The position numbers and the translations under genes are program-made. From the NCBI GenBank assembly GCA_021846565.1, contig JAJZWS010000005.1:1-64000 (forward strand): a DNA stretch of 64,000 bases, written 5' to 3'. This DNA comes from Bacillota bacterium. Its GTDB lineage: Bacteria > Bacillota > Sulfobacillia > Sulfobacillales > JAIMBI01. Within the stretch, counting starts at the first letter, position 1. The number at the start of each line of letters is the position of its first letter. This document shows positions 18,738-27,615 of the stretch, piece by piece. The notes under the pieces were generated by a model, which was not told where the DNA came from, made no database searches, and saw only the letters and a list, made by a program, of their open reading frames with translations.

Positions 18738-19727
18738 TCAGTCCCAGCCTTCGGACAACACCCGAGAAAGTTCGTCGTCGGATCCGTTGGCCCCGGTGAG
18801 TGGCAGGATGACGCGGCGTCGCTGAAGCTCGTCCCGAGCCCGGAGCGCAGCGGCAAGGCCTGCGGCGCCCGCCATTTCCGGCAGAACCCGCGCGTGGCGC
18901 AGCAGCAGGCGCTGAGCCGCGTACAGCTCGCGGTCGCTGACCAGCACGACGTCATCTACGGTGTCGCGAATCATGGCGAGGGGCAGGGAAAACGCCACCC
19001 GCGTGGCCAGCCCCTCGGCCTCGGTCTTCACGGCGGGGGTCTCTTCCAGCCGGCCCGTGCGATACGCGTTGTGCAGCGCCGGCGCGCCTTCGGCCTGCAC
19101 GCCGATCACCCGCGCCGACGGGTTGACGGTTTTCGCCACCAGTCCGGCCGCGGACGCCCCCGACCCCCCACCCATGGGGACGAAAATCACGTCGGCGTCC
19201 GGCGCCTCCTCCAACGCTTCCAGATAGAGGGTGCCCACCCCCGCGATGAGCAGGGGCTCGTTCATCGAGTGCACGTAGCGGGCGCCCTGCGCCGCCGCAT
19301 AAGCTTCCGCCGCTTCCCGCGCGGCATCAAAGTCGCGCCCGGTCCGCACGACAGTGGCTCCCAGACGCTCCATGGCGCGGGTTTTTACGTCGTTAGCCGC
19401 CTCGGGGACGAATACGCGCACCGGCACGTCGAACAGCCGCCCCGCATAAGCCACCGACTGCCCGTGATTGCCCGTGGACGCTGCCACCATCCCTACCGGG
19501 GGCAGCCTGCCGGCCGCATGGTCGGCGGCCGCGAGGTTCACCCCGCCGCGCACCTTGAAGGCCCGAATGGGGAGGAGGACCTCGAGCTTCAGCAGCACGT
19601 CAAAACCGAGCGCATCCGAGAGGCTGTCGGCCCGGATGAGGGGCGTGGGGGCCAGATAGGGTCGGATGCGGCGGCGCGCCGCCAGCACATCGGCGAACGT
19701 CGGTCGGGATTCATGGTCAGCAGACAC
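18738..19727 (-). CDS. PLP-dependent threonine/serine ammonia-lyase or racemase family enzyme
   Basis: 329 residues of fold-type II PLP enzymes. The Schiff-base lysine is in the AFKVRGG motif (~55), STGNHGQSVAYA binds the substrate carboxylate, PMGGGSGASAAGL is the phosphate-binding glycine loop, and LTGANGS near the end contacts the pyridine. These match threonine dehydratase and serine racemase-like proteins; the ACT domain of biosynthetic IlvA is absent, so it resembles the short catabolic or racemase type. GTG 19727 is preceded by GAGGAGG with six-base spacing, and the longer in-frame extension upstream has no such site. Its 3' end lies 12 bases from the topB stop (convergent). Confidence 0.85.
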   Translation of the reverse strand: MSADHESRPTFADVLAARRRIRPYLAPTPLIRADSLSDALGFDVLLKLEVLLPIRAFKVRGGVNLAAADHAAGRLPPVGMVAASTGNHGQSVAYAGRLFDVPVRVFVPEAANDVKTRAMERLGATVVRTGRDFDAAREAAEAYAAAQGARYVHSMNEPLLIAGVGTLYLEALEEAPDADVIFVPMGGGSGASAAGLVAKTVNPSARVIGVQAEGAPALHNAYRTGRLEETPAVKTEAEGLATRVAFSLPLAMIRDTVDDVVLVSDRELYAAQRLLLRHARVLPEMAGAAGLAAALRARDELQRRRVILPLTGANGSDDELSRVLSEGWD

Positions 19728-19759
19728 GGTGCACCTCCTCAGGCTCATTGTCAGGGGGC

Positions 19760-20328
19760 ACGGCGAGATCGGCGCCGACGGCCAGACCGACAGCCCCAAC
19801 CCACCCACCTCAGTCTGAAGCCCGTGCACGAAGTTGGCAAACGGCAGGCGGCGTGCAGAGCGGTCCCGCATCGATACGTGGGGGTGGTCGGCGCATGGGC
19901 CGCTACGCGCTCTCCCCACGTGAGGGGGTCCACTCGCCGGCCGGCACCGCGCCAAACCTGGTCCCGACCCGTTGGCGACCGCCGAGCCACGCAATAGGGC
20001 CGAAAGAGCCCACGTAATCGAGCGGGTGGCCAGATTCGGGGTTTCCCGTGGGCCCAGAACCGACGCGGAGACGGCGTCCTCGCCATCCAGCCACGCGGTC
20101 AGAAAGTTGATGAGATGGCGCTTGGCAACCAGCGTCGAGCTTTGGCGATGAGATGCCCCACGGCGTCGGCCAGCGCGGCGACAAAAGCATAATCCCGAGC
20201 CATGTAGGCGGCAAACGTGTGAGCCGGCAGGGCATCGGAGGCCAGTGCCTCGAGAAAAGGGTGCCTCGGCCCACCGTGACGCCACACGGGATTTCTCGGA
20301 ACGGGCTTCGGGATGAGTCCTCGGCATG
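19760..20328 (-). pseudogene. TenA/thiaminase-2 family relic
   Basis: On the minus strand, about 20290-20110 encodes RHPFLEALASDALPAHTFAAY and an ARDYAFVAALADAVGHL-like helix pair, the N-terminal half of TenA-like haem-oxygenase-fold proteins. Frame then changes to AKRHLINFLTAWLDGEDAV, and later fragments GERVAAHAPTTPTY and FANFVHGLQTEV lie in further frames, matching the expected second half. At least three shifts are required. TenA recycles thiamine pyrimidine precursors. The boundaries are approximate. It sits just upstream of the PLP enzyme on the same strand. Confidence 0.6.
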
Positions 20329-20476
20329 GTCGCGTTGCTTCCCTGCGGCCCTGGTCGAGGGTTAGGATAGCACCCGCTGCGCGGCGCCGGTGGGCGCAGA
20401 CACGGGGTGCCCCCGCTTGGACCAAATCGGTACAATAGGCGCATACAGCGTCGAATGGGGTCGGGACGGGGTGGCG

Positions 20477-21025
20477 ATGGATAGCAAGCGGCGGACGCGG
20501 CTGGGGTGGGTGGGGGTGGGCCTGGGCGCCGCCTTCCTCGCGGGGGGATGCGGGCTGTTTGGGGCGCCGCCGCACAAGGCGCTGCCAGCCGTTCACGCCA
20601 AACAGATTGCGAGTCACACGGTGTCGGTCCCCGGCTATGGATTCGGCTTTCAGGTGCCCCGCACGTGGCGAGTGGCGAGCCCGGTGAGTGGCCATGCCCG
20701 TTGGACCTCGGCCCACGCCCACCTGCAGGTGGAAGCCTGGGGAACCAAAACCGCCACGTGGGTGCATGCCGCATCGTTTGTGGCACACCAAACCCAACTG
20801 GGCATACCCACCCGGGGCCACGTGGCGGCGTTCGCGGAAGCCACCGTCCACGGCTGGACCCGTCTTGAGGAGTCGTGGACCACGAAAAACGAGGACTATC
20901 TCCTGATTGCCTTTCTGAACGGCCACGTGGCCAACGTGGCGCTGTTTCAATACGCCGCGAGCCGCCTCGCCATCGGCATTCAAGTCGTGGCGCATGCCGC
21001 CCAAACTTTTCAGCCGCGGGTCTGA
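20477..21025 (+). CDS. Putative lipoprotein of unknown function
   Basis: 182 residues starting with a basic n-region (MDSKRRTR), a hydrophobic stretch and the lipobox LAGGC at about residue 25-29, so it should be lipidated and held on the outer face of the membrane. The mature part contains VSVPGYGFGFQVPRTWRVA, similar to the opening of many PsbP-like or small surface domains of Gram-positive lipoproteins, but no catalytic motif. Start ATG 20477 was chosen because it places the signal sequence properly, with GGGGTGG just upstream; a GTG two codons earlier is also possible. It is a single gene between the TenA relic and an MFS gene. Confidence 0.7.
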   Translation: MDSKRRTRLGWVGVGLGAAFLAGGCGLFGAPPHKALPAVHAKQIASHTVSVPGYGFGFQVPRTWRVASPVSGHARWTSAHAHLQVEAWGTKTATWVHAASFVAHQTQLGIPTRGHVAAFAEATVHGWTRLEESWTTKNEDYLLIAFLNGHVANVALFQYAASRLAIGIQVVAHAAQTFQPRV

Positions 21026-21321
21026 GGCGGGGTGGGGCCCGGCGGGGATCATGGGCAGCGGCAGGAATGTTGAGCGGCGGGGTTTCGGGGGCGAATCGGC
21101 CCGGGGGCCGCAGGTACCCGCCAGCGGGAGGCTCGACGTCGCGCCCATGTGCTCGGGCTCACTGGTGAAGAGAGCCGGAGAGGCCGCTCGAACACGCGAC
21201 CCCACGGCATCCGACAGCTCGCGTCTCGCCCCGGCGTGGTGGCCCGGGTTGATCCCTAACACGCTATAAAGCCAGCGGTGACGCCTTCGCCCGACAGCTG
21301 CCGACGATTGGAGCAACTTAC
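21026..21321. other. Intergenic, nothing recognised
   Basis: G+C-rich spacer between the lipoprotein and MFS genes. No consensus promoter with proper spacing, RNA fold or coding remnant was identified. Confidence 0.5.
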
Positions 21322-22581
21322 ATGACAGAAGTCCGTTCATCCCCGCCCAATCCGGGGGGAGTCCTGACGCCCTTTGCCCGCATCGTACTGGCCCAAGCGA
21401 TCAACCGCTTTGGTGACGGGTTTTTCACGATTGGCATTTCATGGATGATTTACAGCGCCACCGGGTCCGTGCTGCCGTTGGGAATCCTGTGGGGCAGCTA
21501 CATGATGGTGGCCGGGGCGCTGCAAACCGTGGCCGCCCCCCTGGTGGACCGCTGGGACCGGCGTGCGCTGACCGTGGGGCTCAACCTGGTCCGAGCGGCC
21601 GTGGTGGCGACACCGGTGGCGTTGGCCGCCACGCACAGATTTTCCACGTGGGAGCTGTACCCCGTGTTTGTGGTGCTGGGGGTGTTGGGGCTGCCGTACA
21701 ACCCGGCCGTTCGGGCCATGATTCCGCAAGTGGTGCCGGCAGAGCGGCTGCTCACAGCCAACGCCCGCCTGCAGGGCGTTATGGAAACGATGTACGTGCT
21801 GGGTCCGGCGGTGGCCGGAGTGACCATCGCCGCGTTCGGGCCGCTGACCGGCCTCGGCCTCGACGCCGTCAGCTTTTTGGCAGCCGCCCTCTTGATGGCG
21901 ACGCTGCCGGGGTTGCGCCGGCCGGTCCCCGCGCCGTCGACCTCGTATGTCACCGCGATGTGGTACGGAGGCCGTGTGATGTGGCGGGATGCCCTCCTGC
22001 GGCGCCTGGCGCTGCTGGCGGTGGTGGTGCAGGTGACGGACGCTGCCTTCATTGTCCTGTCCGTCCCGTTGATTCGGTCGGTTCTTCATGGAACGACCCG
22101 CGGGGTGGGCTTTTTGGAAGCCTCCCTCTCGCTGGGGGTCATCGTGGGCGCAGTGGCCGTCAATCAACCGCGGCTGCGCTTTCTTCGGCGCGTGCGCTGG
22201 CCACTGGTGCTGCTGTTCTGTCTGGCCACGGGACTCATCGCCCTGGTGCCCGTGCTGGCCTGGGCGCTCATGACTCAGGTGGTTGCGGGCCTGGCCGACT
22301 CCGTGTTCATGGTGGAGTGGGAGACGCACTTTCAGTCCGTCGTCGACAACCAGGACCTGGGCCGCGTGCTTATGTTTCATGGGGGGTTCACGCGCGCCGC
22401 GCAGGCGTTGGGCGCTTTCGCGGCGGCAGGACTGGCGCTGTGGGTCGGCATTGGCGGCGCGTTTTTGTCTGTAGGGTTGGCGGGCATGGTGATGGCGGGC
22501 GCGCTGCTCCCCGGCCTGCATCGCGCGGAACCGCGCTCCCGTGTGGCGCTTCATGGCAGGCGCAGCCGGAGACGGGCCTGA
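21322..22581 (+). CDS. MFS transporter
   Basis: 419 residues with about 12 membrane helices and the MFS motif-A-like loop PLVDRWDRRALTVG after helix 2; PQVVPAERLLTANARLQG in the first half is typical of MFS_3-type exporters (macrolide efflux or siderophore export-like). The tail is short and Arg-rich. Substrate unknown. ATG 21322 lies seven bases after a weak GAGCAA. It stands alone, and is the third MFS_3-like gene within the first 23 kb. Confidence 0.85.
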   Translation: MTEVRSSPPNPGGVLTPFARIVLAQAINRFGDGFFTIGISWMIYSATGSVLPLGILWGSYMMVAGALQTVAAPLVDRWDRRALTVGLNLVRAAVVATPVALAATHRFSTWELYPVFVVLGVLGLPYNPAVRAMIPQVVPAERLLTANARLQGVMETMYVLGPAVAGVTIAAFGPLTGLGLDAVSFLAAALLMATLPGLRRPVPAPSTSYVTAMWYGGRVMWRDALLRRLALLAVVVQVTDAAFIVLSVPLIRSVLHGTTRGVGFLEASLSLGVIVGAVAVNQPRLRFLRRVRWPLVLLFCLATGLIALVPVLAWALMTQVVAGLADSVFMVEWETHFQSVVDNQDLGRVLMFHGGFTRAAQALGAFAAAGLALWVGIGGAFLSVGLAGMVMAGALLPGLHRAEPRSRVALHGRRSRRRA

Positions 22582-23023
22582 CGCGATTGCGCTACGCTGT
22601 GGGCCACCCCGCGACGCGCATGTGTGTCGTCGCACGGGCCATGTGCTATGGCGGGCACATGCGCCAGCGTGGAGACGAGCCCGGCGAAGCGGCTCCGAGG
22701 CCTGACCGCTTAAGACCCGTTGCTCGCCTGTCCAGCTGACCCTCACGGAGCGGGTCCGGCGGCTGAAACAGCTGAAACAATTGTTGGATTTCCTCGGTAT
22801 CCCCGTGCCCACGCTCGACGCGTGTTGAACGAGACCCCGCCTCCGTCCGAGGTCCCTTGTGAGGCCAACCCGCCCCAGGGGCCTGCTGGCCTGCTGGCCT
22901 GCGGGCTTGCCGACGTCGCCCTGCCACCCGCGATGGCGCGGGTCGCGAGCCGAGAGCCTATCCGAGCGGGCGTGTTTTGCGGGGTGCCACGACCGCCCTT
23001 GCACTGCGGCAACCGTCCCAACC
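22582..23023. other. Intergenic between convergent genes
   Basis: 442 bases with no supportable gene. A short frame at about 22738-22827 reads RVRRLKQLKQLLDFLGIPVP before a stop and could be a tail of a lost gene, but nothing recognisable precedes it. A direct CTGCTGGC repeat near 22880-22905 is low-complexity. Confidence 0.45.
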
Positions 23024-24982
23024 TTACTGGGGGGTTCCCAGCTGGGTTCGCAGGCGGTCCAACACGTCTGGATCCTCCAGTCCCGTTATGTCGCCCGTAG
23101 CCGTGCCGGACACCACCAGTTCGCGCAAGAGTCGCCGGACGATTTTTCCGCTCCGAGTTTTCGGCATGGCATCGATGACGTGAACCTGTGCCGGACGAGC
23201 AATGGGCGCAATGGTATCCGCAATGTGCGCCTTGACGCGGTCGGCAAAGTCCACCCCCACCCGCGCGCCCGCTCGCACCGTGAGAAAGGCCACCGGCACC
23301 TGTCCCCGAATCGGGTCGGAGATCCCGACGACGGCGGCTTCGGCGACTTCCGGCATGGTCAGGAGGGCACTTTCCATCTCCATCGTGGATAGACGGTGCG
23401 CCGCGACGTTGATCACGTCGTCAATTCGTCCCAGAACCCATACGTGCCCGTCGCCGTCCAACACGGCGCTGTCGTACGAGCCGTAGAGGCCCGACTGGCG
23501 AAAGTACTCTCGGCGGTAGCGCTCATGGTCCTTCCAGATGGTGCGCGCCAAGGTCGGGAAAGGCTTGGTGATGACCAACTGTCCCACTTGGCCCGGGGCC
23601 ACCGGCTGTCCCTGTTCATCCACGACGGCAAAGGCATGGCCCGGCAGCGCCATGCCGCATGAACCCGGCTTGGCGGGGGTGACTCCCACCGCCGAGGAGG
23701 TCCACGCACTACCCGTCTCGCTCTGCCCGTAGGTGTTGTTGATCTCAATCCGCCCCTGGCCCATGTCCCGAAAGACCCACTCCCACGTAGTTTGGTCCAG
23801 GGGTTCACCCACCAGCGAAATGAGGCGGAGCGAAGACAGGTCGTGCGGGGCGTACCATTCGGGTCCATAGCGGGCGAGCATGCGCAGGGCGGTTGGGGCC
23901 GTAAACACCTTGGTGACCCGGTGCTCGGCGACGATGCGGTAAAACCGATCGGGTTCCGGGAAGTCCAACGCTCCATCGTAAAAGACGTACGTGGCGCCGA
24001 ATGGAAGGCCGCCCACCAGCTCAAAGATCGGGAACGTCAACCAGCCCACGTCGGCCGTGCACCAGTACACGTCATCCGGTCCCAGGTCCAGGGCCCATTT
24101 CACATTGTGGTAAGCACCGGTCAGAAAGCCCAGTCCGGCGTGGACCAGTCCCTTGGGCTTTGACGTCGTGCCTGACGTGACGATGATGAAACCGGGGGCG
24201 TTGGCCTCGAGTGAGACCGGAGCCAATTGTCCCGTCGTGGCCTTTAGTACGTCATCCCAGTACAGATCACGGCCCGGTGTCATCGGGACCTCCGCATCGG
24301 TGCGCCGCACCACCACCACGTGTTCGACGCTCTCGACGCGTGCCACGGCTTGGTCCAGGGTGCGCTTGAGCGGCAGCCGCCGGCCGCGACGAACCGCCTC
24401 ATTGGCGGTCACGACCACGCGTGGCTCTGTGTCGGCCAGGCGCTCATAGAGGGCGTCGACCGAGAAGCCGGAAAAGATGATGTTATACACAGCGCCCAGA
24501 CGATAACACGCGTGGGTGGCGGCAAACGTCTCCAGGAGATTCGGCAGGTAGATGGCCACCGTGTCCCCGGTGCGCACACCCATGTCATGGAGTGCCTGTG
24601 CAAAGGTGGCCGTCACCTGATGAAATTCTCCCCACGACCACACCCGCTCGCCGCCCTCTTCCAGCACGTGTACGAGGGCGGGGCGGTCCCGCCGATTCGC
24701 CAGGTGGCGGTCAATGCAATTGACGCTGACATTGCCCCGGCCGCCCACAAAAAACTGGAACTCCGGGAAGCTTCCTGTTAAATCGTGCTGCCACGGCTCA
24801 AACCAGCTCAGCTCTCGTGCCACCTGCGCCCAATAGGCACCGGGATCCTTCTCGGACTGTCGGGACAGCGTCCGGAATCCGTCGAGTGTGTCGACCGGCA
24901 ATCGCCCGGACGGCCGATTGGGGGGCGGGACCAGGTAACTCTGAGCGATGAGCGCCAACGCTTCTGCTTCTCCTTCAGGCAT
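23024..24982 (-). CDS. acs: Acetyl-/propionyl-CoA synthetase (acyl-CoA synthetase)
   Basis: 652-residue adenylate-forming enzyme. The P-loop-like TSGTTSKPKG is near residue 265, the aromatic motif NNTYGQSETG near 420, the hinge LGRIDDVINVAAHRLST near 520, and the C-terminal catalytic/acetylation lysine in KTRSGKIVRR near 610. The N-terminal segment with GAYWAQVARELSWFEPW is the ACAS_N domain typical of acetyl- and propionyl-CoA synthetases. It activates acetate or another short acid to the CoA thioester through an acyl-AMP. ATG 24982 follows AAGGAGG. It appears monocistronic. The tryptophan motif VGWLTF favours a short-chain acid; propionate is not excluded. Confidence 0.9.
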   Translation of the reverse strand: MPEGEAEALALIAQSYLVPPPNRPSGRLPVDTLDGFRTLSRQSEKDPGAYWAQVARELSWFEPWQHDLTGSFPEFQFFVGGRGNVSVNCIDRHLANRRDRPALVHVLEEGGERVWSWGEFHQVTATFAQALHDMGVRTGDTVAIYLPNLLETFAATHACYRLGAVYNIIFSGFSVDALYERLADTEPRVVVTANEAVRRGRRLPLKRTLDQAVARVESVEHVVVVRRTDAEVPMTPGRDLYWDDVLKATTGQLAPVSLEANAPGFIIVTSGTTSKPKGLVHAGLGFLTGAYHNVKWALDLGPDDVYWCTADVGWLTFPIFELVGGLPFGATYVFYDGALDFPEPDRFYRIVAEHRVTKVFTAPTALRMLARYGPEWYAPHDLSSLRLISLVGEPLDQTTWEWVFRDMGQGRIEINNTYGQSETGSAWTSSAVGVTPAKPGSCGMALPGHAFAVVDEQGQPVAPGQVGQLVITKPFPTLARTIWKDHERYRREYFRQSGLYGSYDSAVLDGDGHVWVLGRIDDVINVAAHRLSTMEMESALLTMPEVAEAAVVGISDPIRGQVPVAFLTVRAGARVGVDFADRVKAHIADTIAPIARPAQVHVIDAMPKTRSGKIVRRLLRELVVSGTATGDITGLEDPDVLDRLRTQLGTPQ

Positions 24983-25712
24983 TGGGGAACCTCCTTCGCT
25001 TTCTTGTCTTGAGACGGCAACGGCCGCATATCGGACTCAGCCGCGATGCGGGCGTCTATTGAACCAAGCGACGGGTCGCAAAGATCTGCCGACGGCCACT
25101 CATCCGGGACGTTGTGTCACAACCGCGGACATTGAACCCGGGAGCGATCCCATGAGCTAAGAACCGGACCGATGGCTGGCATTAGAGTATCCTGGAAGGC
25201 GGAAAGATCCAAGCTTGGTCGAGAGCCACCCGGGACGGAGTTGAAATTCCGGCATCCGCACGGGTTGGCGGCGTCCTCGTCGGGCGTGGTGCCGGCGAGT
25301 CGTCTGCCCGTGCCCATGTCCATTGGGCTACGGGCAATCAACGGTGCCGCAAGGACAGTCTGGTCCGGAACAGATTTCGGGTCTCGACGCACGCTTGGCG
25401 TGCGGAGTTCCGTGGCGAACATGGGAACGACACGACATCGCAGACGAGAACAAGCGCCGCTGGACCCATGGCCATGTCGAACCCCGCCGCTGCTCTTGGC
25501 CGAGCTGTCCGCACACGGCCCGAAGGAGAGAGGGCCGCTGGGCGCTCATTAAGTCCGCGGAAGCCACGATGATTCACCGGGCGAGAGCGGGAAGACGCCC
25601 GAGGGCACCAGCCAGGCGGTCGTAGTGTTCGGCGATGGGGCGACTCGCAGTCCGTCCGCCCCTTGGGGGGGGCGACCCCGTTCGGCCTGGCCCCGGCAGG
25701 GCGCGGCGGTAA
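24983..25712. other. Intergenic, no gene recognised
   Basis: About 730 bases between the start of acs and the end of the merR-type gene. All frames are short or of poor composition; no transposase or RNA signature was seen. The acs promoter should lie at the left end but I could not identify a consensus pair. Confidence 0.5.
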
Positions 25713-25748
25713 GTGGGCAGGGGGCGGGAGAGCCCGCCCCCTGCCCAC
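25713..25748 (-). terminator. Perfect 16-bp hairpin after the merR-type gene
   Basis: GTGGGCAGGGGGCGGG, loop AGAG, then the exact complement (25733-25748). It lies ten bases after the merR-type stop. No good U-tract follows on either strand, so it may block RNA decay or act as a Rho-assisted end rather than a textbook terminator. Confidence 0.6.
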
Positions 25749-25758
25749 CCGGGCCCAC

Positions 25759-26460
25759 TCACGATGCATCGTGATTATCGGGGTGCAGCCGGATCCGTTC
25801 CGCAATCTCGGCGATCTGGTCCTCCAGGTCTGCCCGTTGGGTTTCCAGATGCCTCTGCGCGCGGCGCAGCATCAGCAGACTGGCATCGTCCCGCGGCCGG
25901 TCCGCCTCCGGCCAGCCGGCGCCCTTCTCCTCTCGGCCAGGGCCTCCGCGCCCGCGTGGCCCACATCCGCACCGCTCCCGCATCATCGGCCCCATCGGCC
26001 TGTCCCCCTCTGTGCCGTGCGGCCCCGAGCCGCACCGCTCCATCATCATCCTCATCGGTTTGTCCTCCTTCTCCTGGACGTGCTGCGTCGGGTCCGCCAC
26101 CGCCGGCGTGGTGCCGTAGATCTGGTGTTCTAGATCTATCAAGTCCTCCCAGGTCATCCGCGCGCCGGTGGTGGCCGCCCCGGTCTCGATCAGGTAGCGC
26201 GCCGACAACCCGAGATAGTAGGCGGCCATGTCCAGCGTGACCGGCACCGTAGTCTCCCACCGCGGTTCCGCCGCCAGGAATCGTCCCGTCCGTCGCGCCA
26301 CGGCTTCGATGTCCGCGTACCGGAAACGGCGGTGCGCGACCTGTCCGCGGCCAACCCGGTACGTGGGCAGCCAGCCCTGCCGGGAGTACCAACGGATGGT
26401 CACCGGGGACACCCCCAGCAGGGCCGCAGCTTCTTGGACCCGAAGATAACGACCAGCCAC
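25759..26460 (-). CDS. MerR-type regulator with Cys/Met-rich insert
   Basis: 233 residues. Residues 4-60 form a MerR-like winged helix (RVQEAAALLGVSPVTIRWYS, then a wing ending RRFRYADIEAVAR). The middle is unusual: MMMERCGSGPHG (138-149) and MMRERCGCGPRG (159-170) are two copies of a Met/Cys/Gly motif separated by an acidic linker. Residues ~193-226 form a charged heptad-type coiled coil, the expected dimer element. MerR proteins sense metals, redox or drugs through their C-terminal half; the Cys/Met repeats suggest metal or redox sensing, which is inference. GTG 26460 is preceded by GGAGGTGGAGGT. A TTGACA-N18-TATTCT promoter lies upstream; no neighbouring efflux gene is obvious. Confidence 0.8.
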   Translation of the reverse strand: MAGRYLRVQEAAALLGVSPVTIRWYSRQGWLPTYRVGRGQVAHRRFRYADIEAVARRTGRFLAAEPRWETTVPVTLDMAAYYLGLSARYLIETGAATTGARMTWEDLIDLEHQIYGTTPAVADPTQHVQEKEDKPMRMMMERCGSGPHGTEGDRPMGPMMRERCGCGPRGRGGPGREEKGAGWPEADRPRDDASLLMLRRAQRHLETQRADLEDQIAEIAERIRLHPDNHDAS

Positions 26461-26490
26461 ACCTCCACCTCCAGTTCATCGAGCACTAAA

Positions 26491-26520
26491 AGAATAACCT
26501 GTAGCAGATGCGTCTGTCAA
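26491..26520 (-). promoter_or_regulatory. Probable promoter of the merR-type gene
   Basis: Minus strand TTGACA (26520-26515), 18-base spacer, TATTCT (26496-26491), ending 31 bases before GTG 26460. The spacer contains CAGA-N4-TCTG, a small dyad. A longer than optimal spacer is usual at MerR-controlled promoters, so autoregulation is possible. Confidence 0.6.
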
Positions 26521-26530
26521 GGGGGAGAAG

Positions 26531-26576
26531 GGGCGCCTCGGGCAGGGGTCCTGGATGACTGCGGCGTGAGGCGCCC
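26531..26576. repeat. Inverted repeat in the MerR/LuxR divergent region
   Basis: GGGCGCCTC (26531-26539) and GAGGCGCCC (26568-26576), exact 9-base arms 28 bases apart. It could be an operator or a hairpin; it lies just behind the merR promoter and 350 bases before the luxR start. The rest of 26577-26925 shows nothing recognisable. Confidence 0.5.
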
Positions 26577-26925
26577 AGGAGTTCACAAGATTAGACCGGA
26601 GGAGGGGTCCGCAGGAGTGGTTGACTTCCGCGCGGGGGGGGATGGGCGGTCATGGAGACCCTTCGGGTGCGTGACGCCTGCCCGAGCCATGGGTTCGGGT
26701 CACGGGATGGGCTGGCGTGGGTCGTTTTACGGTGCGCCGTGCGGGGTGGTGTGGAGGTCGCGGCAGGCATCCAGGCCGCGGACGTCCATGGCCCGAGTGC
26801 CTTCGGGCCCGACGCTGAGTGGGCCTATCAGTCCTGCTAGTTCTGAGCGCTTAGGCAGGAAGCCCGCAAATAACCGCGAAGATTGCGCCGATCACACCGG
26901 AGAGGTCGTTCGGGAGGCGATGGCA

Positions 26926-27552
26926 ATGGCTGATGCGACGACGCTGCGCACGAATTTGACGCCTCTCTTGGACGCCTTTGATTTCGATGTGGTGTACGCG
27001 AAGCGCCTGGGATCTGATGGCCGCTTCCGGATGATCGAGTGGGCGGGATTGCCCCCGAGAGGGCTGGATGAGCACATCATGGGATCAAGGGTGGGCCTGG
27101 GGGGGTACGTCTATGCCACCAGACGCACGGCGGTCACGAACCGGTACCATGCCGACGGCCGTTTCGCACCCCAGGACCTGCTGGTGATGAGCGGGTTGGA
27201 TCACCTGGTGTGCTGTCACCGGGAGGTGCACGGCAGCGTCACCCTGGTTTATGGCGGCAACTATCGCCGCGAGATCGCACCGGTGGCCGCCATGGGCTTC
27301 AGCCAGGTGGTGGCGAGAGCCCCCGACATGCAGGCCATGGTGCCGGGCGGCACCGGCGCACGCGTATCGCCGCGCGAGCGAACGATTTTGTACCTGGTGT
27401 CGCACGGCTTCGAAGACCGCGAAATTGCCGAGATGCTGTTTGTGAGTCCTGCCACCATTCGCTTTCATCTACGCCACCTGCAAGCCAAATTTGGCTGCCG
27501 CAACCGAACGCATCTCGCTACAGAAGCATTGCGGCAGGGGCTGCTGTCGTAA
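26926..27552 (+). CDS. LuxR-family transcriptional regulator
   Basis: 208 residues. The C-terminal ~60 residues carry a GerE/LuxR helix-turn-helix: SPRERTILYLVSHGFEDREI, then AEMLFVSPATIRFHLRHLQ. The N-terminal ~140 residues resemble a small GAF-like sensor (GLGGYVYATRRTAVTNRY, then a dyad of aromatic and His residues) as in regulators controlling aromatic catabolism. No receiver domain is present. ATG 26926 was chosen since GGGAGGC ends eight bases upstream; ATG 26920 is closer than usual. It precedes and probably controls the cyclase-MFS-FAH operon starting 63 bases downstream. Confidence 0.85.
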   Translation: MADATTLRTNLTPLLDAFDFDVVYAKRLGSDGRFRMIEWAGLPPRGLDEHIMGSRVGLGGYVYATRRTAVTNRYHADGRFAPQDLLVMSGLDHLVCCHREVHGSVTLVYGGNYRREIAPVAAMGFSQVVARAPDMQAMVPGGTGARVSPRERTILYLVSHGFEDREIAEMLFVSPATIRFHLRHLQAKFGCRNRTHLATEALRQGLLS

Positions 27553-27615
27553 CCGCCTCCGTTTAGCGACGATCAACGAAACTAAAGTGAGCGAACCTAC
27601 GAAGGAGGTAGCGCC

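Noticed and set aside
20417..20436. TTGGAC ... TACAAT before the lipoprotein gene
   Set aside because: Only eight bases separate the two hexamers, too short for a sigma-A promoter.
22880..22905. Tandem CTGCTGGC-type repeat
   Set aside because: Two imperfect copies only, no spacer pattern; not CRISPR and not a recognisable repeat element.
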